The translations under genes were made by a program, and so were the position numbers. Below are positions 1 to 11,615 of a DNA stretch of 64,000 nucleotides, piece by piece. Each line of letters opens with the position of its first letter. Positions within the stretch are counted from its first letter, which is position 1. The notes beneath the pieces were generated by a model, which saw only the letters and a program-made list of their open reading frames with translations, searched no databases and had not been told where the DNA came from. The stretch spans positions 1,116,001-1,180,000 of the forward strand of contig JAIXMG010000008.1 of the NCBI GenBank assembly GCA_025201345.1, given 5' to 3'. This DNA comes from Thamnidium elegans (taxonomy: Eukaryota; Mucoromycota; Mucoromycetes; Mucorales; Mucoraceae).

Positions 1-209
1 CACTTCTGATGATTTTGACATTATGTTCAGGGTTAGTCTGTGTACGCAACGTTGTGTTGAACAAGGTTAGAATTTTACAAGACTTCAAATGTGTCTGTCC
101 TACTTGCTACTTTCACTCGACTAGTACAGAAAGTGATACTCCACAAGAATCTAGTAACTTGGAAGCGGCTTCACAAGACATGGGAAATCTACCATATCAT
201 AACAAATAA
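1..209 (+). CDS. 3' end of an unidentified gene (partial)
   Basis: A reading frame is open from the left window edge to a TAA at 207-209. It gives about 68 residues that are Cys- and Leu-rich at first and end in a Ser/Glu/Gln-rich tail (…NLPYHNK). A possible splice acceptor (TTATGTTCAG) ends near position 30, so the true last exon may start there. It is followed at once by A/T-rich 3'-flank sequence. I do not recognise the protein. It could also be a chance frame, because it is short and its start lies outside the window. Confidence 0.25.
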   Translation, partial: LLMILTLCSGLVCVRNVVLNKVRILQDFKCVCPTCYFHSTSTESDTPQESSNLEAASQDMGNLPYHNK

Positions 210-865
210 AAAAAAGGCGATTATACGAAATAAAAAAAAGGAGCAGATATATATTTTTTAAAAGAATAAATTTTATTTAACACAGAAAAAAACTATGAAA
301 AAGCCATTATACAGAGTAATCTATAAAAAAAACTGAGAAAATTATATTAGTAAAAAAAATAATTTAAATATTTTTTTAAAAGATAATTAAGGAAAAAAGT
401 GTTTGTCTCGTAACTAAGAAGACAACCATATAAGCGCAATAAAAAGATAAAGCAGGTTGGCTTCAACTCTATCGAGACGGAATCGTCTAACTCGGACCAC
501 ACCTAGAACAGGTGGACCACACTTAAGACGATATAATTAATATTCCACTGGTGTAACAGAGAACCATCACTGTGATGTAAGCTCGAAGGCTAGTCGGTTC
601 ACCTGACATGACCTGTGGGTTTTTTGTCCAAGAGACAATAATAATAAAATAAAAAAAACGAGTTGATAATTACCTTTTAGTTTAAGAGTGTCATTAAAAG
701 TAAAAGTAAAAGATTTTTTCTTCACCAAGATTTTTATATTAAAGGGAAATGCCTACCGGTCACAATAAGCCACAAATTTTCTTTTTTCTCTCTCCTCTTT
801 CGTACTTTTTCAAGTACAGCATACTCCTTTCCCTTCTTCCTTTTTTTTTTTCACTCTTATCAACT
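210..865. other. Intergenic/promoter region with tRNA-like fragment
   Basis: No coding frame is supported here. The stretch contains A/T-rich DNA, a patch of more mixed composition (about 450-620) with the direct repeat GGACCACAC, and on the minus strand a GTGGTCCGAG string that resembles the A-box part of a serine-type tRNA. It ends in a pyrimidine-rich leader (about 780-860) just before the ATG of the next gene, the usual start context in this window. Confidence 0.35.
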
Positions 866-2693
866 ATGACAGCCATTAAAGAATATGCACAGATATGTAA
901 CGACCTCTCGGATAAAAACGAATATACCCAAGTACCTTTAATAAAACATGAATGGAAAGTTTTACGCGACAGGTGTGTGTGTGTGCAAAAACAAAAAAAA
1001 AAAAGATAAAAAAGGGGATTTGGAGAGGAGATACTTATGCATTTAATTAGCACAGAAATAAACACATATTTACCAGCGCAAAACCATATTACCTTAACAA
1101 CTGGTATCACAAATAAAAAGATAAATTTGTTAAATAACTTTGAGTCGATTGATATAAGACAATCAATTACAAATAAACGAGGCCATATCCTCAACACGGG
1201 TGCATCCATTTGGGCATTAGAATTTGTTCCTAAACCTGCGTCCTTACATCGTAACCATACACAGTATTTAGCAGTAGGTGGATACAACTCAATACATGAA
1301 CATTACACATTCGAAAAGAGTCCTTGTGTTCCAAACACAATTCAAATTTGGAAATGTACTTCGGATATAAGCGTTAGAGCTAAACCTCGGTTAGATATGT
1401 GTCTTTTGCATGATTTTGGTGTAGTGGTAGACTTTAAATGGTGTCCTTATAGTGTATACAATGCGAAGGATAAACTTGGTATAGTAGCTGTATTGTTCAG
1501 TACCGGAGAGATCAAAGTATTGGTTGTACCACATCCTCAACTTATACGCAATCAAGAAAATATACCCGCGGATGAAACTGTATATTGTAAGCCGATAGAT
1601 TACATCCATGATTCATTTTTATATATATACTAAGTGCATATATATATATAAAAGTAAAAGTAGAAACTGCAAGACTTGACTTAAAGTTACCGAGAATAAA
1701 TAATTTATGCTTAGCCTGGGGTGGATACAGAAAGCTAGCCTGTGGTACAAAATCAGGGAACATTGTAGTATGGAATATACTTAATTCCCTTCTAACCAAA
1801 ACACCTACAGTCATTGTAAATATACCAGATGCCAGTTTGTTATCAATACGAAGTATCACTTGGTCATCTCTAGTAGATGAGGATATTATTTATTCTTCAG
1901 ATTCTGATGGCAATGTTTTATTGTTTGATTTAAGTGATCCTTTTCTACCTTGCAAAATATTTAGAGTGCGATGTAAAAAAGTGTCTTTTTTTTTAAAAAA
2001 AACATATATTAATTTTTATATTCAGGTACATATATTTGCGTTGCTGGTACTGGTCATAGCGCACAATTTATATTTGGCGATATAGATGGCACAACAAGAA
2101 CCAATGTAACATTTAAGAATAAGTTTTCAGTGGTATTAACAATGCATAACGCATTGGTTTGGTCTATTGCTACTAGTCCGCACCATGGTATTGCCGCTAC
2201 ATCTGCTTCTAATGGTACTGTCAGGGTTAAACTTTACGCGAACGAAGAATATATACTAAAACCTAAGCATAAAGTAAGTACATTGAAACACATAATGGCA
2301 CGTATTTAAGAAACTTAATCATGTACAGCTAAAGGTATTAGAGTATACTCTTTACAGACTGATCTATGACCAAAGTAGTCAAAAATATACTTATATTGAA
2401 GGGTTTGAAGGCGAGGTAAACCTCCTCTTTTTTTATCATGTATAGATACTAAACGGTAGCTCATTTTATACATAGACGAATTTACCAAAACGTATATTTC
2501 ATGATATATTAGTTGACCCTATTGTATCCATAAATAAGGTAACGTAATGTTACTTATATATTAATATATATATATACTAAATATTCAATGACTACATTAG
2601 GTTGTATGGAATAATAATAATAACGCTTGTGGATGGGTCGCGTCTGGAGGAAAGGCAGGACTATGCAGACTTGAGTTCACAGGTTGTAATTAG
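866..2693 (+). CDS. WD40 protein resembling TFIIIC subunit (Sfc6/GTF3C2-type)
   Basis: I read seven exons: 866-976, 1031-1586, 1655-1972, 2026-2273, 2329-2415, 2476-2538 and 2601-2693. All phases agree and they give about 491 residues. The centre shows the pattern GxILNTG-SIWALEFVP followed by YLAVGGY and IQIWKC. Later come propeller-like blades (LACGTKSGNIVVWN; IIYSSDSDGNVLLFD) and the C-terminal ACGWVASGGKAGLCRLEF. This order resembles the β-propeller subunit of RNA polymerase III factor TFIIIC (fission yeast Sfc6, human GTF3C2), which helps bind B-box promoters of tRNA genes. The N-terminus (MTAIKEYAQ) is chosen because the upstream in-frame ATG at 749 lies in a T-rich leader. The first donor is in a GTGT run and is the least certain junction. 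The family call rests on general pattern, so another WD40 protein remains possible. Confidence 0.55.
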
Positions 2694-2818
2694 TTAGTCA
2701 TGGTCGGGGGACATAATAAAAAAAAAGCTTAATAATAAAATAAATAGTAATTCGCACGATAACCTTTTCAACTCATCTCAAACATATTCTTTTTATAAAA
2801 GTCAAAAAAAAAAAAAAT

Positions 2819-3332
2819 ATGCAAGATAAATCTGCCTTAAATGCCATGAGTAAACACTCAACTACAATGCAAAGAGTTGAGATTGTAGAAGAGCACGAGG
2901 TATTAAGTCCCGAAGAACAAGAGTTAAAAAACCAAGAACAACAGTTGGCGATTGTGAAGGAATTGCGAAGTTCAGAAGAATGGTATGAAACTACACCCTA
3001 CAATTATATGACTCCTTCTGCTATTGAACACTCACTTACCGCTCACTCACTTCGTGGACCGCATAAGATATTACGTAGACCGCTTAAATTCTTTAACAAA
3101 GATAAAACGAAATGTATTGTTATTGTTTATCTCGGAGACCATATGTAAGTGTGTTACAGTTTGTTTATGGCAGAAATTGGGGGCGTAATCAGGAGAGAAG
3201 GGGGAAGCATATGCTAAAAGAAAGTTTATATGATTACTTGATATGATTTTTTTTTTGGGTTGTTGACCTGTTGGGGCATTTTTACTTTCCTGTCATTGGG
3301 TTAAGTTTCTTATTATAGCAACTCTTGTTACC

Positions 3333-3365
<33 letters not shown>

Positions 3366-3745
3366 GATCAAAAAAAAAAAATTAATATGAATTGTTTTTA
3401 TTTATTAGGTGTAATAAAGAAGTTATTCATAATGGGGTATTGGCTACGTTACTTGATGAACATTTAGCTTATGTGGTACTAGGTTATCAATCTTTCTTTT
3501 AAAAGAATATATACTTACAAATAATATTTTAGACCTTGCCTCATTTACCCAATTCGACGGGTTTTACTGCGAATTTAAACGTTGACTATCATGAAACAGT
3601 TTCTCCTAATCAATGGATGATTGTTCAAGGCCAGCTAGATAAAGTTGATGGACGTAAGGCCTTTGCCGACGCATGGATAGAGAATATTGAAGGTGTACGA
3701 ATTGCTGAAGGAAGAGCTCTCTATATTAGTCCTAGAACCCAATAG
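2819..3745 (+). CDS. Hotdog-fold (4HBT) thioesterase, THEM-like
   Basis: Three exons (2819-3144, 3409-3475, 3533-3745) join in phase to give about 201 residues. The core reads NKEVIHNGVLATLLDEHLAY across the first junction. This is the classic hotdog helix of PF03061-type thioesterases, with the acidic residue of LLDE in the usual catalytic position. It is followed by the β-strands FTANLNVDYHETVSPNQWMIVQGQLDKVDGRKAFADAWI. The family hydrolyses acyl-CoA or related thioesters and its fungal members are often mitochondrial. The first 60 residues are charged and without clear domain features. The first intron (3145-3408) is long for this genome and carries an A-tract of more than 25 bases. The substrate cannot be told from sequence. 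Confidence 0.75.
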
Positions 3746-3999
3746 TTTTTTTTTTACCCCATACAGTAATTGAAAATGATTAAACAATAATCGATTTTTT
3801 GCAGCACCCAAATTCTGGGGATCTGAGTTTTTCTTTCTATTTGCCAATTAAATTTTTTGATACCTGTCTTTTTATCCTATAAACACTGCATACCGGTTAC
3901 TATTCCCGAAAAAGTCATATAAAAAAACCTTTTTGGCTTAAAAAAACAAATCTTTTCTTTTCTTTTCTTTACCTCTTTTCTTTTAAAAAATTTCTTATA

Positions 4000-4368
4000 A
4001 TGGATTTGGATAAGCTTACTCCTATTCCTGGAATCCCTTTCCCTGAATTATATGAATTATTTATGGATTGGAAGACACCTGTTGCTATTGCTGTAACTTA
4101 TGCTACTCTTGTCCATATCTTCAACCCTTCCGTCGAGTCTGCTAAGCTCTCTCGTGTTGAAGCAAAGAACCGTGGTGAAAGCAATGCTTCCAAATCTAGT
4201 AAATTAATGACTGCATTCGTCTTTTTACATAATTTGTTCCTTTCTGTTTACTCTGCTATTACTTTCATCAACATGGCTCAATCTATGCATAAACTCTTCA
4301 ACCGTGGTTCAAGTATTCATGATGCTGTAAGTAAATTTATTTGGGGATCTACCTTCCTTCCTTCCTTA

Positions 4369-4409
<41 letters not shown>

Positions 4410-4916
4410 TATTGTGATTCAGATAATTTCTTATGGAATGATTCCCTTGGTTATTGGGGTTATCTCTTCTATCTTTCCAAGTTCTACGAAGTTATCGATA
4501 CCGCTATTATTATTATGAAGGGTCGTCGTTCATCTCTTTTACAAACTTATCATCATTCAGGCGCTATGATTACCATGTGGTCCGGTATCCGTTATCAAGC
4601 TCAACCTATTTGGATTTTCGTTGTATTCAACTCTTTCATTCACTCCATCATGTACATGTACTACGCTATGACCTCTATTGGTCTTCATCCTCCTGGTAAG
4701 CGTTATTTGACTTCCATGCAAATCTCTCAATTCTTGGTCGGTTGTTCCACTGCTATCAGTTATACCATCGTACCCAACTGTCTTAAGTCTCCTGGTCAAC
4801 AATTCGCTGTTGCCGTTAATGTTGCTTATCTTTTACCTCTTACTTACCTCTTCGTCGATTTCGCTCGTAAGACTTACGGTAAGCGTAAGGCAGTCAATAC
4901 CAAGAAATCCGAGTAA
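4000..4916 (+). CDS. ELO-family fatty acid elongase, PUFA type (QxxHH box)
   Basis: Two exons (4000-4326 and 4410-4916) give 277 residues. This is the 3-ketoacyl-CoA synthase that condenses malonyl-CoA with an acyl-CoA in the ER membrane. The histidine box appears as LLQTYHHSGAM and is preceded by YLFYLSKFYEVIDTAI. It is followed by FNSFIHSIMYMYYAMTS and a C-terminal hydrophobic block. The ending KKSE fits a KKXX-type ER-retrieval signal. The usual HxxHH is QxxHH here, a form known from PUFA elongases of lower eukaryotes such as the Mortierella C18 (Δ6) elongase, whose surroundings (QTYHHAGAM) are very close. I therefore infer elongation of γ-linolenic-type acids. The intron acceptor is preceded by more than 30 T residues. 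A TATA-like CATATAAAA lies about 85 bases before the ATG, and repeated TTTTC units follow it. Confidence 0.88.
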
Positions 4917-5366
4917 GAAAAAAAAACCCCCATCATTTCAAAATATCTACAGGGGGAGTTAAAGTATATCAAAAAGAGAGATAGAGAAAAAAAGGGAAAC
5001 GTTTGAAAACAACTTTATTTATTCTATTTTACCCTTATCATACTTTTTTTTTTACATATCTTTTATACTTCCGTTGTTGATATATTTTCATTTCAACATT
5101 TTGTAATATATATTTAAATCAAAAATAAAAAAAATTATTTTCAAAAAACAATTGGTAAAACCGGTAGTAAATCGACTATTAGATGTCAAATAACCACATT
5201 GTATTTTTAGATTTTACAAAAACAAGGTCTTTTGGTCGTCTGTGTAACTTCGATAGCTGCTGCCTTCGAAGTTTAATATTTCCTGGTATATGAAAAATGT
5301 TTGGGCGAAAGGTGTCAGTTAGCACTATTACCAACACCATCACTTCAGTATAATATACTACCAGAA

Positions 5367-5403
<37 letters not shown>

Positions 5404-6013
5404 GATAAACATTTTTCATGAACCAGGAAATATAAATCAGAAATATCAAGACTCAGACATCTACGAGACAATTTTATTCTTAGCACTAAATTCAGGAATA
5501 GACTTCGTCTTCCCGATGGAGTCCTCTGCGAAGAAGCTTCAAAGTGGGAAAATTGCGAAGACTTGGGCAGACAACAGTGAATCTGCTTTTACGTGCTCGT
5601 ATGATATACCATGAAAAACAACATCAAGTTCTCTGTTGCTGTTCGCTCAGAGTATTAAAATAAAAATGTTATACGCAATTTGGGTCTAAGAAATCCTTAA
5701 ATCCGTTAGCACTGTACCACTCATGAAAAGTTCATACCATACATTATAAATAACTACCATACCTTTTTTTTTTAAAAAAAAAAAATATTTTTATTTTTTC
5801 AATAATAAAAAAAAACAAACAAAATAACTTGCTTGTAATGGTCTTGTTTCTGGATGATTGAATTAAAGTTTCGTAAACCATAGCTTGTTCCTATTCGATT
5901 TGTTTTATATTTTAAAAGAAAACATCCCGATTTGGTCATGATACGATCCATATTACACCTAAAAAAAAAATCTGACCCTATATTTTTTTTTTAGGGAAAA
6001 ACACTTTACCAAT
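4917..6013. other. Intergenic region with a short inverted repeat
   Basis: No gene is supported in this 1.1 kb stretch. It begins with the 3' flank of the elongase gene. It contains a long T homopolymer (about 5370-5402), an imperfect 30-base inverted repeat (5272-5302 and 5407-5436) and a T/A switch tract near 5765-5790. It ends in the T-rich leader of the next gene. The segment 5440-5700 is more mixed in composition but has no open frame. Confidence 0.5.
5272..5436. repeat. Imperfect inverted repeat, ~165 bp
   Basis: The left arm (5272-5302) contains TTCCTGGTATATGAAAAATG. The right arm (5407-5436) is its reverse complement with a few differences (CATTTTTCATGAACCAGGAA). The spacer includes a T homopolymer of about 32 bases. 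It could be a small MITE-like element or a transcribed hairpin. No target-site duplication was established. Confidence 0.5.
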
Positions 6014-6969
6014 ATGTCAAGCTCTTGTGCTGTAGCTTTCCAGTCTACTCGCAAAACGCTCATTGCAGAAACCCGATTAAAGGTAAACTTTTTAATTGAA
6101 CGTGTCATGAGAAAATAAAATAACTAAAACTCAATTAGACTCTGGATCTCTATAAATCATTACTTCGATCAAGTGAAAAATACCAACATGCAGACGTGTT
6201 ACAAAAAGTTATTCGAAATAGATTTAAACAAAATAAATATAACACTTCACGTTCTAGAGTACTACAACTATTAACTGAAGCTGACAAAGTAATAAGCACA
6301 GCCTTCTGTAACCAAAAATAAAATAACTCACATACATATTAGACGCAACAGTTGCTGGCAAAAGAAAATTTAGAGGACCAATGCTTTGTACAGGACCGAA
6401 TAAATGCATATATCCTTCGACATCCGGTATATCCGGTAAGTTGAAGATGCTTTTATTAAGATGATATAAGTTACTAAATATACATTATCTAGGTAAAGCC
6501 TATGGTAAGACGAGCGTATATATGTATATAAAATGACGATTAACATATGGTAATAGAAACCGATAAGCCAATCCGAGAAGAAGCCCGCACAAACAAAACG
6601 AAAACCATATCAAGTAGCAATTGTGGCACAAACATCAAATGGTTATCAATTTAAGCGAGTTAGAGGTTGGGTACAACCAGTTCAAACATCGATGATGATT
6701 AAAGATCGAGTGAAAACAAATCAAATACGCTTAGACAAATTCAATGATCTCAAAATGCAATTAGAAATGATCGAATCCGAAAGATTGTTTTTAGATAATT
6801 TGGGCTGCTTACCAAAGGATAAATTGAAAGGTTTCGGTATGAATCATAATCCTTTAATGTTGTTTTTTTTTTCTGCTCTAATACGATTGGTTTTTTAGAG
6901 ATTACTATTAGGGCTACTATGAATGAGATCAGTAACCATTTTCATAATTCTGTTTTAAAGCAAAAATAA
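6014..6969 (+). CDS. LYR-motif-like mitochondrial protein
   Basis: A spliced frame of about 220 residues starts MSSSCAVAFQSTRKTL, a basic, Ser/Thr-rich start that would suit a mitochondrial presequence. Exon 2 encodes TLDLYKSLLRSSEKYQ followed by VLQKVIRNRFKQNKY. This L-Y-K/R-x-L-L pattern plus the downstream basic NRF segment is typical of Complex1_LYR-type proteins, which bind acyl carrier protein in mitochondria and assist respiratory-complex, Fe-S or mitoribosome assembly. The long C-terminal half (GYQFKRVRGWVQPVQTSMMIKDRVK…) is not one I can assign. A 12-base exon (6493-6504) is optional: splicing works in frame with or without it. The last exon (from 6899) ends …HNSVLKQK. Which LYR subfamily this is stays open. 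Confidence 0.5.
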
Positions 6970-7239
6970 AATATATTATTATCTTTAATGAGGGAAATTT
7001 TTAAAATCAACTAATTTTGTAGTCTGTAATTAAGTCGAGTTAACGATCCATATCTACCGAGAATCAACGGAAATCATAATCGGGATGAAACGTATTTCTA
7101 AACTGTCAAAATATTACTCCCTAACAGTATTTGATTTTAAAGATATTCTCAACGTAGTAAACTATTAAACCTCATCTTTATTATAGAGACTATCAAGCCA
7201 GTTTTTATTTATTTATTTATTATTATGCCAATTGTATGT

Positions 7240-8016
7240 TTAAAAACGATCTCCTCTTCTTTGTGGGGGTCTTGCTCCTCCTCCTCCAAATCTGCCATTG
7301 TCTCTATTATCTCTGTTGTAAGGTGCCCCTCCGAAATTTCTTCTTCCTCCTCCTCCTCCTAAACGTCCCCCAAATCTACCTCCATCGCGACCTCCTCTTC
7401 CACCACCACCATCTCTTCCACCAAATTGACGATTGCCTCTCATTTGATTTAAAGGAGGAGGGCCAATGAAAATTGCAACATCCAAGTAATCGCCAATATA
7501 AAACTGGCAATCTTCTAATGTCTTTTTTTGATCTTCAGTAGGCTTTGCAGGTACGACACGTCCAATATCTCTACTTTGATATCTTGCACGTTCAGTGTCA
7601 AGATAGATAAGTCGGAAAGCAATTCTAGCGTCGGGATCTTGTGCTTCTGGAATAACTTGTTCAATAAGTTGAGCAAGTTCTTCAAGTGTTGCGTTTTTCC
7701 TAATTCAAATATAAAGGCGTTAATCGAATGCAATAACAAAAGTCTTTTTTTTTTCTTTACCATGTGTAAAGACTTAATTCTTCGGATGGAACTGAGTTAA
7801 CAGTAAACTGAGAAATACTAAACAATGTTATCAGTATTAAAGGAAAAATAAGGGCGTGTTAAAATGTATTGGCTTACTGATTATGACCACCGTTATGGGT
7901 AAATACTCTTAATAAAAAGGGACATTCCTATATATCGTAATGATTGCTTAGAGGTAAATAATAAAAATAGCTACTATATCATAACATACCTTTTCGCGAT
8001 CAACAGTCGATGTCAT
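7240..8016 (-). CDS. SAP18: SAP18-like Sin3/ASAP-complex subunit with RGG tail
   Basis: Four exons read from 8016 down to 7240 give MTSTVDREK, then ECPFLLRVFTHNGGHN, then HISQFTVNSVPSEELSLYTW, then KNATLEELAQLIEQVIPEAQ…QFYIGDYLDVAIFIGPPP. This follows the ubiquitin-like fold of SAP18 almost block for block: DREK-CPFLLRVF, EL-x-YTW, and the final IGDYLDVAI. SAP18 is a subunit of the Sin3 histone deacetylase complex and of the ASAP/PSAP complexes at spliced mRNPs. After the SAP18 fold the protein continues for about 70 residues of G/R repeats (FGGRDGGGGRGG…PPQRRGDRF), an RGG-type RNA-binding tail that most animal SAP18 proteins lack. Confidence 0.88.
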
Positions 8017-8410
8017 TTTATATGTGTTCTTAATGTTGAAACTAGTAAGAAAAAAGTCAAGGCGCGTTCAAATAACATTACTGTGACTTCAGAATTCTCC
8101 AGCTTTTAAACTCAAGTCACATATCATAAACTTTCTTCTATCATCTAACCATTAATAACTTTTAAATCCGATATATCTGTATATATAAACGAAAACTCGA
8201 AGCGGCAAAAAGAAACCAGGTCGACACATGTTTGACAAATCAGCTGTACGTATTAGTTATTTCGTAAATATATACCCGACAGAATTATGCTTATTGAATT
8301 AGTGTTTATTAGAATAAGATGGTTTGATTAAGTAGAAATAATTATATACAAGAAAATATGGGAATATTGATAAAATGTAGTAGATAGAAAGCTATATGCT
8401 AAGATATAAG
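8017..8410. other. Short intergenic region
   Basis: This is 5' flank of the SAP18 gene and 3' flank of the permease gene, which is transcribed in the same direction. It is A/T-rich and I saw no further gene or clear element. Confidence 0.5.
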
Positions 8411-10486
8411 TTAGACAACAGAAGATCTGTCATCCTTGAAAGTAGCTCCTTCCTTTTTATTACTAGATTCATCATCCATAAAGATACGAGCAGCACCACC
8501 AGCGACTCTGTTACGCTTTGCAAGTTCATCTTCGGAATCAGTATTTTCGTAAGGTAAGACTAGGTTGAGGAAAACGGACATAATACCAGCGATAATGTAA
8601 CCAGTGCTAACGACTGTATCAACAGCTTCCATTAAACCTTGAAGAGCCTCGTTTTCGAAAGTAGGCAAGACATGTTCAAACCAAGTAGGAACAAGAGATA
8701 CACCAAAAGCAAGAGCCAAAGAAGCTGCGACGATAACACGATCACGACGAGTCCAATCCAAGTAACCAAGGATACGAATACCAGAGGTAGCGACAGATGC
8801 AAACAAGAATACGGTCATACCACCAATTAAGGGACTAGGGATTGCCAAAAAGGCAGCAGAAATTTTACCAAAGACACCACAAATGATTAGAAGAGTTGCA
8901 CAGACGATACCGGCACGACGGTTGGCACATCGAGTGACAGCAATAATGCCATTATTTTGACTGAAAGTAACAACACCCATACTAGTAGCGAGGCCAGAAA
9001 ATATACCAGAGATACCATCGGCTAAAAGACCGCCTTGACATCTTTCTTCAAATGTTTTACCTTCAATAGGTAAACCAGAGACATCACTAGCGGCAGTTAA
9101 ATCGCCAAGGCATTCAATAATCATATCTAATTGAACGAAGAGGAATGGAATAATACCGGGACCATAAACGGAGAAGCTGAAATGTTTCACCCAAAGGAAT
9201 GTACCTACAGGTGCGGCAAGGATACCAGTGTTATCAAACATACCGACAGCAGCGGCAATGATACAACCAGTTAAAAGACCAATAACTACAGAAATATTTT
9301 TAAGGAAGACAGAGCCGACTAGTTCAATTAAAATAATCATGAAAAAAACGGAAGCACCTAATGCAAAATTGACAGGACCTCCCCAAGGTTGAGCATTTGG
9401 AGCATTGATATTGGGACAGTTCACAAAAAGACCAGATGTAGGACGACTCATACAAGGACCAGCACCACCACCCCAGTTCTTCATACCAGATGACATTAAA
9501 GAGGTACCAATGACAGTCAAGACAATACCCATAACGATCTTGGGGAAAATTTTACGAATAACACGAGGAGGTAAGAAACTGATACCGACAGATAAAAGAG
9601 AGCAGATCATCTACAAAAAAATATTAGTTCTACGAATCGCAAGATATTCTTATTTTAATTAATTACCTGTGTACCAAGAACAGCGCCAAAAGCAGCAGGA
9701 CAAGCTAAATAATTGATACTTCCATCCTCTAATATTTCTGTTGGGCATGATCCACTTTTATACATGTTTCCGATAATAGCTTGAGCAGCAGGCATATTAG
9801 AGAAAGCGACGCCTGTAATTTGAAGAAGACCGGCTCCAATAAAATAACGGGTTCGAGGAATACGGATACGTATAATCTGAACAAAACTATAGGAAGTATC
9901 TGGATAAGTATTTCGAGCTTAAAGATAATAGCTATATAAATGTATATACCTCATCAAACCGGAAACAATCAAAGAAGCAGACACTAAATAACGACGAGTC
10001 TCTTCATCAAGATTTAAGAAAGATGAACCTTGACCAGAAATCATAATGGTGGGAGAAATAATACCGCCGATAACTGCCAAAAAATCTAAACACTAATATT
10101 AGATATATGACTTATATTATCATACTGATATATATTTACGTTGAAGGCCCATCAAGATTGTAACCAAGATTGGAATTTCATCATCAGGTCCATAAAAAGG
10201 TGAGCTATTGGCTTTTTTAGTGATGAATGGGATAGTAGGCATGCTGTTAAATAATATATATATTAATAAGATAATACATGTAGTAATCAAGATATATCGC
10301 AATTTACCAAAGAGCGCGGTAGTCATAATTTCCAATCCAACCATCTTTGGTTGTTACTTTTTGCTTGATTTGTGCCCATTTCGAACTGGGAGCATTAACA
10401 GGCTGGTAAAGCTCTTGAGCTACTTGTATATCTTCAGTTTTGATATCAACAGCATTATATTTCTTTTCTTCAGTAGTATAAGACAT
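8411..10486 (-). CDS. NCS2/NAT purine permease (xanthine/urate type)
   Basis: Five exons read from 10486 to 8411 give about 620 residues with many membrane segments. The family is the nucleobase-ascorbate transporters, which import xanthine, urate or uracil with H+ at the plasma membrane. Signature parts are visible. TM1 has the QH motif spanning an exon junction (GLQHFLAVIGG). TM8 has FVQLDMIIECLGDLTAASDV. The NAT signature reads FSQNNGIIAVTRCANRRAG. The N-terminal WIGNYDYRALCMP block is typical of the UapA/UapC group, which favours xanthine/uric acid over uracil. The C-terminus is cytosolic, charged and Ser-rich (DDESSNKKEG). The last exon alone encodes 399 residues. I am sure of the family and infer the substrate. 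Confidence 0.9.
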
Positions 10487-11615
10487 TTTATTTAGGCGTA
10501 GATCTCTTTTATATAGATATATAAACAGGAGATGGATAAAGGAAAGAAAGAAAGAAAAAATAGGAAACTTTATGTAGTTTATATATAAATTCGTTTATCA
10601 CTGCTGTTCCCCACACTTAATACAGTGTCCTTTTCTAATAACTATCAGAAAATAGATAAAGAATAATTATCTTAATCTCATGCTATACAAAAGCACTACT
10701 TATTAAGGCAACTGAATCGGACCTTACAAAAAAAAAATTACGTTTTAAGAATATACAAGAATTTACGCTTCTAATTCGTCTTTCGAATTTGATATTTTCA
10801 CAGGGAAAAAAATGTTATCTGTAATCTTTCTTATCATAGCATTTTTCTTTCACTCTCGTTTTTTGGTAGTAGTCCGCGTCAACCCCTATCTGCCCAAGCC
10901 GAGATTGATAAAATATTATATGAAAATTGCTCTAAAACCCAAAACTCTCGGGTTACTTTTAGTATATTTATTGTAGACCATCACACAAAAGCGCGATCAA
11001 TTATAGGCGCAAAAAATATAAATAGTGCTCTTATTGCGTTTTAATAAAGTAGTATGGCATAAAAAACTCAAAATTTTATAAGTTAACCTAATGATTTTAT
11101 TTTATATTATTATTCTCGATTTAAGCGAAGTAAAAATATACCAGCTATAAAAAATGTCCTTATCAATTGAATACACTAACCAATTGTGGATTTTATAGTT
11201 TCACTAGGCTACAGTATATCCTGCTGACGACGGTTTTTTTAGTCTAAAGATTAGTATGGCAGTGGAGTGGCTGTATTATATATATGCATTGGTATTAAAT
11301 TACTCGTATTTATAATATAACGCGGTAAATATTTATTGAACATCTATCCAGATACGCGTTTAGTAAATAGGCAACATATATCTTGCCCAATTTATTATTA
11401 CCTCGAAAATATCGGAATCTTTCCTCCATCACTTTATTTCTGGAGATAAAAATTAAAAAACAGATGATAATTTCCATATCAATAATAATACAAGCACCGT
11501 ATAATGTAGTGTCTAAAGATAAGTATTTTTTACATAATAAAATTAAATTTTGTTTAAGTATACGCCCTTTTCAATACCATATGCCTTTAACATATACAAC
11601 AGACGAAACCTGTGG
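10487..11615. other. Gene-poor region upstream of the permease
   Basis: The first 150 bases are the permease promoter, with TATATAGATATATAAAC near 10510. The rest is A/T-rich. A mixed-composition stretch (10800-11043) holds a frame that ends …ARSIIGAKNINSALIAF, but it has no start codon in frame, so I do not call a gene. The sequence leads into the transposase remnant at 11.6 kb. Confidence 0.4.

Noticed and set aside
760..1287. 175-residue minus-strand frame
   Set aside because: It is antisense to the TFIIIC-like gene, partly made of poly-T/poly-A leader, with no recognisable domain.
10800..11043. Coding-like stretch ending ARSIIGAKNINSALIAF
   Set aside because: The protein-like frame has no in-frame start. 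The only ATG (10812) is in another frame that stops after 54 codons, and I found no splice sites to join them.
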